The notes under the pieces: generated by a model
Told to the model about the DNA's origin: nothing
The model's database searches: none
What the model saw: the letters and a program-made list of their open reading frames with translations, nothing else
Translations under genes and position numbers: made by a program
In this document: positions 1-7,528 of the stretch, piece after piece
How the letters are laid out: each line of letters starts with the position of its first letter
Position numbering within the stretch: the first letter of the stretch is position 1
Source of the DNA: VGMD01 sp964552055
Lineage (GTDB): Bacteria; Chlamydiota; Chlamydiia; Chlamydiales; 2-12-FULL-49-11
DNA length: 20,033 bases
Direction: 5' to 3'
NCBI GenBank assembly: GCA_964552055.1
Contig: CAZKFL010000040.1
Span: forward strand, 1-20,033

Positions 1-42
1 TGTGTTCATGTGTGACACATGAACACATTACGTCTGACCCCC
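1..42. repeat. REP-like hairpin with GACCCCC tail
   Basis: Positions 1-12 are a perfect inverted repeat of 16-27, with a three-base TGA loop. The tail at 28-42 (TTACGTCTGACCCCC) resembles the tail after the hairpin at 7645-7669. The element lies just beyond the stop codon of the minus-strand sulfatase gene and may continue left of the window. On the minus strand it would begin GGGGGTCAGACG and then fold. A repetitive extragenic palindrome is inferred. It could also act as a 3' end stabiliser for the operon transcript, but no T-run is visible inside the window. Confidence 0.5.
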
Positions 43-74
43 TGTTAAATAAACTCAAAATTCAGGTTACTATT

Positions 75-1898
75 CTAGTTTTTGGTATTGGTAAAGAGGT
101 GAGAAAATGCCTCTTTCGTTTCTGTTAGAAATTGACTGCTTTCACTACTTGTAACTGATGTAACTTTAAGGCTGCCTTTTGTGAGATTCTGCAAGACAAC
201 TTTGCCAGTAAGACTTTGGAGACAAAATTCAAAAGGAGGCTTGCCGCCATTGTACCGTGCCGTAAGCGCATAAGGCCATCTATCCTTTTTAAAGATGGAT
301 TCACCTTCAAGGGATGCTCTTTGCGTGCCGCTGATATAATCAATGAGCGTTGGAAAAATATCGATGTGAGAGGAAATTTTTGGCATCCTCTCTTTTAACT
401 CTGCACTTTCCTGTCCAAACCTATAATAGAGCGGAATATGAATTTGGGCATCACTAAGATTTGATGCGTGAAAGATTTGCCCTTCTTCATAAAACTCTTC
501 ACCATGATCACCTGTTAGCACAATTACTGCATCATCTTCTTTGTGTCCTTCTAAAAATTTCCCAATAAGAGAATCGACGTAGTAGATGGAGTTTCGATAT
601 CTATTTTTAATCTCTTCAACGGGGCCTTTGTTAAAAGCAGCTTTTATATAATCTATCGGCTCTTCTATCGGCAGAAATCGGTTGCCCATCTCTTTTGGCC
701 AGCTGTAGCCAAAATGTGTTGCATCCAAAAAAATGATAAATGCGTGGCCATCACCTTCAAATCGTACTTTGTCTTTCTCAATTTCTTCAAAAACTTTTTG
801 GTCACTTGTGCAGCTCGGTATTTTTCCCCCATGGGGATATTCAAAACGACTGTCTGCAAGTTGGTATTGCTTTCCAAATATGGATTCACCCATATGGTAA
901 AACGCTAACTCTGCAGAAGTGTAAAGGTGGATTTGATACCCCATTTCCTTTAATGTTTGAAGGGGTAAGCTCCCCTTCTCACTTATCTTTTCTATGTGCT
1001 TTTTTGAAAATCTAAGGGGGAATTCTGAGTGAAACAAAGTAAACCAAGAGAGATGTGATGCATTGCCACCGGAAGCTGCGATATCAAAGGAAATATTATC
1101 TTGCTTAAAACGAAACATGTTAGGTGCTATTTCATTTGTAATATAATCTTCGCGTAAGCTTTCTATCACAAAGAGATAAATGGGCGGCCTTTTGCACGCT
1201 GTTTGAAGAGAGCTACTATCAAGTAACTGTATTTCTTTTAAAGCAGGTTCAATGGGCAATAAAAACTGTTTGGGAAGAAAAAATGTTTTCTTAAAAGGCA
1301 GAATCTGACGAAATTGTTCGTAGCTTACAGAAGAGAGCTTACATAAAGTCACTTTGTCCCATACGATTAGCACAATCAGCGGAGCAACCAAAAGGGCAAT
1401 TAATATATTTTGCGAGAGATGAAGCTTTCGTTTTTGGCTCAATTTTTCCGATAAATGATAAAGGACGCGCGAACTGAAAAAAATAGCAAAAACACCGCAA
1501 GCACCTAAAAACCACGTAATTGCCGATATATTTGTTGCTTTAATCATCTCGATAAAATTATCGCCCATTTCAAGAGCAATGAGGTGAATCAAATACCAAA
1601 TAGTTACTCCCATGAGACGTATCATCACAAAATCTACTTCATGGGCTAAAACCAAAAGAGTACTAAGCGCAATGTAAAAGGTAAAAAAATGCTTTGGACA
1701 ATACCTTTGAATAAGCAGACCTGCACTAAGAAGTAACGAGGATTCTAAAAGGCACTGCAATACAACTGTAAAAAAAAAGGGCGCCCATGCGACGCCTTTC
1801 ATAACGAAAAGGGAATAACCATGTACTCCCACTAGACAAAAAAAGAGGACACCAAAGTAGATATAATTAACTTCAAATGAATTACTTCGCGCCTTCAC
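75..1898 (-). CDS. Membrane sulfatase / phosphoethanolamine-transferase-like protein (alkaline phosphatase superfamily)
   Basis: The 607-residue protein has about five hydrophobic helices in residues 12-182, followed by an extracytoplasmic sulfatase-type domain (about 238-560). This is the layout of YejM/PbgA, LtaS and phosphoethanolamine transferases. Visible motifs are FVIESLR (metal ligand Glu246), SGGNASHLSW with Ser281 at the nucleophile position where YejM and LtaS have Thr, THF (His395), TGDHGEE (Asp464, His465) and FHASN (His477). Family knowledge says these enzymes transfer or hydrolyse phospho- or sulfo-ester groups on envelope lipids or glycans; the substrate here cannot be read. 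The GTG start at 1898 overlaps the preceding gene by 17 bases, so it is the last gene of the gmd operon. Its own ribosome site is weak, which fits coupled translation. It could equally be a non-enzymatic YejM-like regulator. The superfamily call is firm, the exact activity is not. Confidence 0.8.
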   Translation of the reverse strand: MKARSNSFEVNYIYFGVLFFCLVGVHGYSLFVMKGVAWAPFFFTVVLQCLLESSLLLSAGLLIQRYCPKHFFTFYIALSTLLVLAHEVDFVMIRLMGVTIWYLIHLIALEMGDNFIEMIKATNISAITWFLGACGVFAIFFSSRVLYHLSEKLSQKRKLHLSQNILIALLVAPLIVLIVWDKVTLCKLSSVSYEQFRQILPFKKTFFLPKQFLLPIEPALKEIQLLDSSSLQTACKRPPIYLFVIESLREDYITNEIAPNMFRFKQDNISFDIAASGGNASHLSWFTLFHSEFPLRFSKKHIEKISEKGSLPLQTLKEMGYQIHLYTSAELAFYHMGESIFGKQYQLADSRFEYPHGGKIPSCTSDQKVFEEIEKDKVRFEGDGHAFIIFLDATHFGYSWPKEMGNRFLPIEEPIDYIKAAFNKGPVEEIKNRYRNSIYYVDSLIGKFLEGHKEDDAVIVLTGDHGEEFYEEGQIFHASNLSDAQIHIPLYYRFGQESAELKERMPKISSHIDIFPTLIDYISGTQRASLEGESIFKKDRWPYALTARYNGGKPPFEFCLQSLTGKVVLQNLTKGSLKVTSVTSSESSQFLTETKEAFSHLFTNTKN

Positions 1899-2481
1899 TT
1901 TCTACCAAAATCCCTACAAAGTCATCCCAATTATGTTCTTCAGCTTTAATCAGAAGCTTCTGATGATCGGCTTTTGTTAGCGTTGCAAAGCTTTGCAACT
2001 CTTCACCAAGCTTTTGACTTTTTAAGTCACGTTCTAAGCCGGATTTTAAACCCTCTAAAAGCGCATTCCATTTCGTTGAACTTTTTTGAATTGTCTTCAT
2101 ATGTGATTTCAATTCATTATTACTAAATATATATCCTAAAAAATGAAGAGGTCCAATCCCTTTAAGTCCAGCTCCCAAAGTTTTCAAATGCCCCTTTTTA
2201 ATGGCAAGGCCAGGAATACTCGATTTTCCGAGAGTCGTTACAATTTCAGTAATTGCTTTCCCTTCATCATCTGTTACTTTAACTACAAAGGGCAGCGCTG
2301 ATGGAGCGCTTACAGCAACTACTTTTTCCCCATCCTCTAAAGCTTCAACTGCAATGGGATCAGAACACTGAGCGCTTTCAATAATTACCAGCCCCTCACT
2401 TTCAGTTTCACTAGATAAAGCGGTATCAGCACATAGACAGCCTACACTAAATGCGGCTATTAAAAAGAAATAATTCAACAT
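1882..2481 (-). CDS. Secreted protein, tandem paralogue C (unknown family)
   Basis: The 199-residue protein begins with a signal peptide (about residues 1-17, ending CLC-A). A linker of about 60 residues rich in Glu, Ser and Ala follows, then a C-terminal domain of about 115 residues shared with the two genes upstream. The shared core runs FVVKV..., ITEIVTTLGK, LKGIGPLHFLGYIFSNNEL, a SSTKWNALLEGLKSG block, LQSFATL and a final WDDFVGIL. The start follows the preceding stop codon by three bases, with GAGG as ribosome site. The stop overlaps the sulfatase start by 17 bases. The long linker is absent from the other two paralogues. I do not recognise the family. The conserved hydrophobic and glycine positions suggest a small helical periplasmic or surface domain. 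Confidence 0.75.
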   Translation of the reverse strand: MLNYFFLIAAFSVGCLCADTALSSETESEGLVIIESAQCSDPIAVEALEDGEKVVAVSAPSALPFVVKVTDDEGKAITEIVTTLGKSSIPGLAIKKGHLKTLGAGLKGIGPLHFLGYIFSNNELKSHMKTIQKSSTKWNALLEGLKSGLERDLKSQKLGEELQSFATLTKADHQKLLIKAEEHNWDDFVGILVESEGAK

Positions 2482-2484
2482 ATT

Positions 2485-2982
2485 TTACCTCACATTTTCC
2501 ACTAAATATTGTACAAGTTCGTCCCACTGACTTTTATGAGCAAATTTTACAAGCTTTGCTTCATCAACACCAAGCATTGTTGCAAACCCAGGAATATCCG
2601 TCCAGAGCGATCCGCTTGCTTTTTCACGATCAAATCCTTTACGAACAGAACCCATAATACCATTAAATTTCAATGAACTATCCGCAATAATTCTCATATT
2701 CTCCAGTAACTCAGATCTTGTAAAGATATAAGCTAAAAAATTAAGGCTACCCATTCCCTTTAGTTGCTTACTGAGTTCTTTAAGATGAGGCTCCTTAAAC
2801 TTTAACATTACCGTATAAGTCTCACCCATTGTCGTGACAATTTCTTCAATGATTTCCGCTCTTTCCGGACTTACTGTAAGAACAAATTCATCTGAAAATA
2901 GCGTTGACATACTAATAGTTGCAAGCGCTGCTAACTTAAAGCAAACACTTAACAAACTTTTCCCATTCTTGATGATAGACAT
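2485..2982 (-). CDS. Secreted protein, tandem paralogue B (unknown family)
   Basis: The 165-residue protein starts with a signal peptide (about residues 1-29, ending TLFS-DEF) and then has the shared domain: FVLTVSPE, IEEIVTTMGE, LKGMGSLNFLAYIFTRSEL, SSLKFNGIMGSVRKGF, PGFATML and WDELVQYL. These blocks align one for one with the neighbours on both sides. The ATG lies inside the end of the upstream paralogue (47-base overlap) and has a strong GGAGG three bases before it, so the start is well supported despite the overlap. It is the middle gene of three tandem copies in the gmd operon. The function is unknown. Export to the periplasm, outer membrane or beyond is inferred from the signal peptide only. 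Confidence 0.75.
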   Translation of the reverse strand: MSIIKNGKSLLSVCFKLAALATISMSTLFSDEFVLTVSPERAEIIEEIVTTMGETYTVMLKFKEPHLKELSKQLKGMGSLNFLAYIFTRSELLENMRIIADSSLKFNGIMGSVRKGFDREKASGSLWTDIPGFATMLGVDEAKLVKFAHKSQWDELVQYLVENVR

Positions 2983-3385
2983 ACCCCTCCAATTGCTCTA
3001 AAGATCCCCCAACCAGTTCAGCAAAACTTTGCAGCTCTGGAAGTATTTTCCCTTGAAAATACTCCTTCTCCATGTTTCCGCCGAAACCATCAATAAAGGA
3101 AGACCATTTAAATGAACTTTTTGAAATCTTTTTTAAACAACTTTTTAAATAAGGATTTGTAAGTACAAATCCTAAAAACTGTAAAGGAGGAACCTGCTCA
3201 ATACTATCTCCAAGACGTCTTAAGCGAATGACATCTAAAAGAAGCATACCTACATTCTTCTCCCCCATTGACGAAATGATTTCTGTGATAGCATACTGCT
3301 CACTACTATTAAGGGAAAGAACAAATTCCTCCCCAGAAAGAAGCGAGCTACTAATCACAAGCATTGTCAATAGCCACTTTCTCAT
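2936..3385 (-). CDS. Secreted protein, tandem paralogue A (unknown family)
   Basis: The 149-residue protein has a short signal peptide (MRKWLLTMLVISSSLLSG, then EEFVLSL). It is followed by the family domain: ITEIISSMGE, PPLQFLGFVLTNPYL, SSFKWSSFIDGF, LQSFAEL and WEKFVKCLL. Its ATG overlaps the gmd stop in an ATGA arrangement, a classic translational coupling signal. It is the shortest of the three copies and close to the minimal unit of signal peptide plus one domain. The second half of the domain, around the Phe-Lys-Trp block, is the best conserved across the copies. No enzymatic motif, lipobox or cysteine pattern is evident. I do not recognise the family. Confidence 0.75.
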   Translation of the reverse strand: MRKWLLTMLVISSSLLSGEEFVLSLNSSEQYAITEIISSMGEKNVGMLLLDVIRLRRLGDSIEQVPPLQFLGFVLTNPYLKSCLKKISKSSFKWSSFIDGFGGNMEKEYFQGKILPELQSFAELVGGSLEQLEGYVYHQEWEKFVKCLL

Positions 3386-4488
3386 AAATTATTTCCTGTA
3401 ACATCGTCAAGATCAGATTCAATCATTAACTTAACGAGTTGATCAAAACTAGTTTTAGAGCTCCATCCTAATTTCTCTTTAGCTTTAGCAGGATCTGCTA
3501 AGAGATAATCCACTTCTGCTGGTCTAAAATATTTTGGATCAATTTCCACTACTATTTTTTTTGTCTCTTTATCAATTCCAATTTCGGAAACACCCTCTCC
3601 TTGCCATTCTATTTCAATTCCCACTTCATGAAAGGCCTTTTCAACAAATTCACGAACGGTGTGAGTCTCTCCTGTTCCAATAACATAATCTTCCGGCTCA
3701 TCTTGCTGTAACATCAGCCACATCATTTCACAATAGTCTTTAGCGTAACCCCAATCTCGGTAGGAATCTATATTGCCCAAATGCAGTTTGTCTTGCATTC
3801 CATACTTAATTCTAACAACTGCTTGTGTAATTTTTTTTGTAACAAAAGTCTCACCTCTTCTCGGTGATTCATGATTGAACAAAATTCCATTACAAGCATA
3901 AAGACCATACGCTTCCCTATAATTTACTGTCGCCCAATAAGAGAATACCTTTGCAACAGCATACGGAGATCTCGGATGAAAAGGTGTAGTTTCCTTTTGT
4001 GGAATCTCATACACCTTTCCAAACATCTCACTTGTAGACGCTTGATAAAATTTCACCTTTTTTTCCATTCCAAGAAGACGAATTGCTTCTAAAATACGCA
4101 GCGTTCCGAGCGCATCTACTTCCGCAGTATATTCTGGAATATCAAACGATATCCCCACATGACTTTGCGCAGATAAATTATAAATTTCATCCGGAGAAAT
4201 TTCACCAATCAATCTCAAAACATTACATGAATCAGTGACATCTCCATAGTGAAGAAAAAAGCGCTGATTTACATCATGAGGATCTTGATAAATGTGATCG
4301 ATACGAAAAGTGTTGAGACTCGAAGATCTTCGTTTAACCCCATGAACTTCATACCCCTTCGCAAGCAAAATTTCACTTAAATACGATCCATCTTGCCCAG
4401 TTACACCAAATATTAAAGCGACTTTCTTTTCCTTCGCATTGCAGAATACCAGTGGAAGCATCAAAAAATAAATTAACCAATTTCTCAC
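3382..4488 (-). CDS. gmd: GDP-mannose 4,6-dehydratase with signal-peptide-like N-terminus
   Basis: This NAD(P)-dependent short-chain dehydrogenase/reductase makes GDP-4-keto-6-deoxymannose, the precursor of GDP-fucose, rhamnose and related sugars. Numbered from the chosen start: the Rossmann motif GVTGQDGSY is near residue 28, the STSE catalytic Thr/Glu are at 152/154, and the SPYAVAK Tyr/Lys are at 176/180. The blocks FNHESPRRGETFVT, RDWGYAKDY and DPKYFRPAEVD match the E. coli enzyme closely throughout. GTG at 4488 is chosen because GGAG (4497-4494) sits five bases ahead; GTG at 4494 is the alternative. Oddly, about 18 residues precede the usual start (MRNWLIYFLMLPLVFCNA, then KEKK). They look like a signal peptide with a CNA cleavage site, unexpected for an enzyme that needs cytosolic GDP-mannose and NADP. 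It is the first gene of the operon. No fcl/GMER partner is visible nearby. Confidence 0.93.
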   Translation of the reverse strand: MRNWLIYFLMLPLVFCNAKEKKVALIFGVTGQDGSYLSEILLAKGYEVHGVKRRSSSLNTFRIDHIYQDPHDVNQRFFLHYGDVTDSCNVLRLIGEISPDEIYNLSAQSHVGISFDIPEYTAEVDALGTLRILEAIRLLGMEKKVKFYQASTSEMFGKVYEIPQKETTPFHPRSPYAVAKVFSYWATVNYREAYGLYACNGILFNHESPRRGETFVTKKITQAVVRIKYGMQDKLHLGNIDSYRDWGYAKDYCEMMWLMLQQDEPEDYVIGTGETHTVREFVEKAFHEVGIEIEWQGEGVSEIGIDKETKKIVVEIDPKYFRPAEVDYLLADPAKAKEKLGWSSKTSFDQLVKLMIESDLDDVTGNNL

Positions 4489-4578
4489 AATCACTCCAAT
4501 TAAAAAAAGAGTGTTATATTATTCGCCTATCGTGTTTTTTTCTAGAAAATTCTTACGCATTGTGTTAGGAAGTAGGAT
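4489..4578. promoter_or_regulatory. Divergent promoter region between gmd operon and rsbU
   Basis: These 90 bases separate two divergent genes and must hold both promoters, unless these lie in coding sequence. On the plus strand TTATATTATT (about 4514-4523) is a possible -10 region. On the minus strand the same AT-rich stretch gives AATAATATAAC. AGGAAGTAGGAT just before 4579 provides the rsbU ribosome site. Individual -35 boxes are not convincing, so only the region is called. Confidence 0.4.
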
Positions 4579-6396
4579 ATGTATAAAGCTAAACTTACGT
4601 TATCACTTGCGTTTCGGGTGCTGTTAAGTAGCGTAGCCTTTATAGTGACTCCATTAATATTCTATACAATATATCTATACAATCGAGATTACAACCAAAA
4701 ATTAAATGATATTTTTAATGAAATGCATCTTTTTCAAAATGATCAGATTCATTTTATGAAACACCTTGAAGAAAGTAACCTCAATTTTATTAATGCAATT
4801 CAGCAGCTTATAGTTTTAGTTCAAAAAGAGTCAGGAAGAGCTTCCCTCGACAAACTTGACAAGATTCTCACTAACTTTACATCTAGTCATCATTTAAACG
4901 TGAACTTTTATCTTACTGTAAATAAAGACTCCCATCTAATTTGTACGAATTCTTCGTTAAAGAGCTATGAAAACATTGATTTCTCATCTTACTTTGATCT
5001 AGAAAGCGTAAAAAAAATGAGCTTTGTAGCTCCTGATCCAGTTTTTGGATACAGCCTTTATCTAGTTTCTTCCATAAAAAATACAAATGATGAAGTTATC
5101 GGAGTGGTAGGCACATCGATTGCACTCTCCAAATTAGTATATGAGCTAGACACTGTCAGAAGTCCTTATGGAGCAAATATTTCAATTATTGATGCTCAGG
5201 GAAAAATATTAGCATCGACAGCGCTAACACGCGTAGGATATAAATTCTCAGAAATTACGCACATTGAAAAAATACCATCGGTTCCTAATGGGTATGAATT
5301 TTATCTAGATAATGAGCGTCGCTTTTTAACGTCAACAAACCTTGTGGGAACACATACTAAAATTGCCCTAACAATTCCTGCAAAAGTACTCCTGGAAGGT
5401 CTTTATAAAACAATTACTGAACTGAGCTCTCTTCTCATTTTTATTCTTATTTTTGGAGGATTTATCTCCTACCTACTAACTCTTCGATTTGCAAAACCCT
5501 TATCGCAGTTAAGTTATGTTATGGGGAAAATTGGTCATGGCGATCTTAATGAGCGATTTCATAAAGACCCCATGGGATTTGAAATCAACTATATCGGTGA
5601 GAAATTCAACGAAATGGTTGTATCACTCATCAATTATATTGAAGAAGTAAAAAAAGAACGCTCCTTTAAAGAAGCTTACCAAAAAGAGCTCCAAATCGGC
5701 AGAGAAATTCAAGCAGCTATTCTCCCTGAAAAATCTATTGATTTTTTTCAAATACAAACAGCCGTCTACTTTGAACCTGCAAAAGAAGTAGCAGGAGACT
5801 TTTATGATTATATGATCAAAGATGACAATCTTTTTATTACCATTGCCGATGGCGTTGGAAAAGGAATTTCGGGATGTCTTTATGCATTCAGTTTAAGAAG
5901 CATGCTAAAAACTGCCGAAACAATATTCGATGACCTTTCGGAAATCACTCTAAAAACAAATACCCTATTTTGCGAAGATACCAAAGAGTCAGGTAGTTTC
6001 GTAACAGCCTTTCTCGCAAAATACCACGGTCCCACAAAAAACCTCTCCTACGTAAATTGCGGCCATACCTACCCAATCATCAAGCGAGCAAGCGGAATCA
6101 TCGAGCGATTAGAAACCTCTGGAATTGCTTTTGGCGCGCTCCTCTTTAATACAGTCGAAGTGAAGCAAACCACCCTAGAACCAAACGACTTCCTCATTTT
6201 ATATACAGATGGCCTAACAGATGCACAAGACAATGCGCGCAAATTATTTGGTGAAAAAAGACTCCTCCACCTCATCGAAACCTGCACCTATACAACCCCC
6301 CAAGAACTTCTACAGCTCATCAACAAAGAGATCGCCCTCTTTACCAAAGATGAGCCCCAATACGACGACATCACCATCCTAATCTTTAAAACCTAA
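4579..6396 (+). CDS. rsbU: RsbU-like PP2C (SpoIIE-type) phosphatase with periplasmic sensor and HAMP
   Basis: The 605-residue protein is an integral membrane Ser/Thr phosphatase. In family members it dephosphorylates an anti-anti-sigma factor (RsbV type) in a partner-switching pathway. The order is a TM helix about 10-33, a periplasmic Cache-like sensor 34-277, TM about 278-300, HAMP about 300-350 (RFAKPLSQL, then FNEMV), a linker helix, and a PP2C domain about 385-604. Metal and catalytic motifs are intact: VAGDFYD (Asp407), IADGVGKG (Asp424), NCGHTYP, YTDGLTD (Asp544) and YDDITIL (Asp596/597). Chlamydial RsbU (CT588) has the same architecture and is reported to sense a TCA-cycle metabolite. 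Whether the ligand is the same here is unknown. A ribosome site precedes the ATG. No rsbV or rsbW is present in the window. The last 18 bases overlap the convergent neighbour. Confidence 0.88.
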   Translation: MYKAKLTLSLAFRVLLSSVAFIVTPLIFYTIYLYNRDYNQKLNDIFNEMHLFQNDQIHFMKHLEESNLNFINAIQQLIVLVQKESGRASLDKLDKILTNFTSSHHLNVNFYLTVNKDSHLICTNSSLKSYENIDFSSYFDLESVKKMSFVAPDPVFGYSLYLVSSIKNTNDEVIGVVGTSIALSKLVYELDTVRSPYGANISIIDAQGKILASTALTRVGYKFSEITHIEKIPSVPNGYEFYLDNERRFLTSTNLVGTHTKIALTIPAKVLLEGLYKTITELSSLLIFILIFGGFISYLLTLRFAKPLSQLSYVMGKIGHGDLNERFHKDPMGFEINYIGEKFNEMVVSLINYIEEVKKERSFKEAYQKELQIGREIQAAILPEKSIDFFQIQTAVYFEPAKEVAGDFYDYMIKDDNLFITIADGVGKGISGCLYAFSLRSMLKTAETIFDDLSEITLKTNTLFCEDTKESGSFVTAFLAKYHGPTKNLSYVNCGHTYPIIKRASGIIERLETSGIAFGALLFNTVEVKQTTLEPNDFLILYTDGLTDAQDNARKLFGEKRLLHLIETCTYTTPQELLQLINKEIALFTKDEPQYDDITILIFKT

Positions 6397-7410
6397 AAAA
6401 GATTCAGCTCCACCCAGCATATCGTCAGTAATCCCATATTTCCGTAAAACAGCATCAAGATCCAATGCGCCTTCCCACCGCAATATCTCATCTGGATTTT
6501 CCACTTCAAAAGGCTTTGTAGATCGAGGCTTAACTTTGCTTACTACTGCCCCCAATGCTCCAACACCAGATAAACTGCTATTATCATCAGTGAACTCACT
6601 AGAAACATAAATCTCACTTTTTATAGGAATTTTTTTTAGAGCGTCTATGTCAATTTTCTTACCAAGTTGAAAATAGTCCCCTACCAAGCGATCTATGACC
6701 GCTGATTTAATGAAAAAAGGGACTATAGTCCGTTTAGAAAATAGTTCACTCATAGATTTACTTACCGCTTTAGAAATACTATACAGCGAATTCCTCGGAT
6801 AAGCTTGCCTTTTAAAAGTACTATCTCCCTCTTTGCAAACGACCTTCCTAACCGCTTCCGTAAATAGTTTTTTTTGCTCATCTGTCCATAAAACAAACTT
6901 CATCTCAAGCCCTTCTGTACCTTGAGATATTTCATCTCTCCCTCTGATTCGAGAATTAACAAAATCCTCTTTACAAAATTTTTTATTAAAGGGAACATAA
7001 CGGAGAAGTAAGTTTTTAATTTGCTTATCTTTTAGAGTAAACATAGGGATTTTCATCTTATCACAAAGATCCTTTATATTTTTATTACAGAGTCCCTCCA
7101 ATGAGCCCGTTGAACCATACCTAGAGATCCTATATCCGTCCTTATTCAAAAATACTTTCTCTACAACTTGCGCAACTATTTCCTTTTTATCATCTGTCCA
7201 TTCAGTCGAAATGCGACCCTTCCTTACTTTACTCTTCAATTTTTTACAAACTGCGCCTACAGCATTCTGACCAGATCCACCTCCACCTTCACTAAGCGCT
7301 TCAAGCGCAATCAAACTAGTAGCAGCTTCTTTACAAGATCCTACAGAATGCCCAGATCGACTATGTTTTGCCCTATCGGCGACACACTCAGCAATTGCAC
7401 TAACCGTCAT
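6379..7410 (-). CDS. Hypothetical protein with two internal Trp-type (Myb/SANT-like?) repeats
   Basis: The 343-residue, Lys-rich protein has no signal peptide or TM helix. Two segments look like diverged copies. Residues 71-138 begin EWTDDKKEIVAQVVEKVF and contain LKDKQIKNLLLRYV; residues 175-246 begin LWTDEQKKLFTEAVRKVV and end FFIKSAVIDRLVGDYF. The W-T-D/E-(D/E)-K-K opening and the QIKN-like block before a final helix resemble Myb/SANT-type DNA-binding modules. That is a visual analogy only. The N-terminus has a Gly-rich linker (EGGGGSG, 41-47). The start is well supported by AAGGAG five bases ahead of the ATG. The gene ends inside the 3' end of rsbU and is preceded by the foldback repeat at 7529-7787. 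Function is unknown; a host-directed DNA-binding effector is one speculative option. Confidence 0.7.
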   Translation of the reverse strand: MTVSAIAECVADRAKHSRSGHSVGSCKEAATSLIALEALSEGGGGSGQNAVGAVCKKLKSKVRKGRISTEWTDDKKEIVAQVVEKVFLNKDGYRISRYGSTGSLEGLCNKNIKDLCDKMKIPMFTLKDKQIKNLLLRYVPFNKKFCKEDFVNSRIRGRDEISQGTEGLEMKFVLWTDEQKKLFTEAVRKVVCKEGDSTFKRQAYPRNSLYSISKAVSKSMSELFSKRTIVPFFIKSAVIDRLVGDYFQLGKKIDIDALKKIPIKSEIYVSSEFTDDNSSLSGVGALGAVVSKVKPRSTKPFEVENPDEILRWEGALDLDAVLRKYGITDDMLGGAESFLGFKD

Positions 7411-7528
7411 AAAAACTCCTTAAAATTAATTTTGAGTTGTTAAAAACCATATATAGAACAGTCTTTATCATAAATAACAAAAAGCTATTTACAAACACAT
7501 TTATGCAAATAAATTAGTTCATAAGCAA

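Noticed and set aside
4430..4488. Lipobox in the Gmd extension (LVFC)
   Set aside because: Phe directly before Cys does not fit the lipobox rule of Gly/Ala/Ser at that position, so an ordinary signal peptide or tether is preferred.
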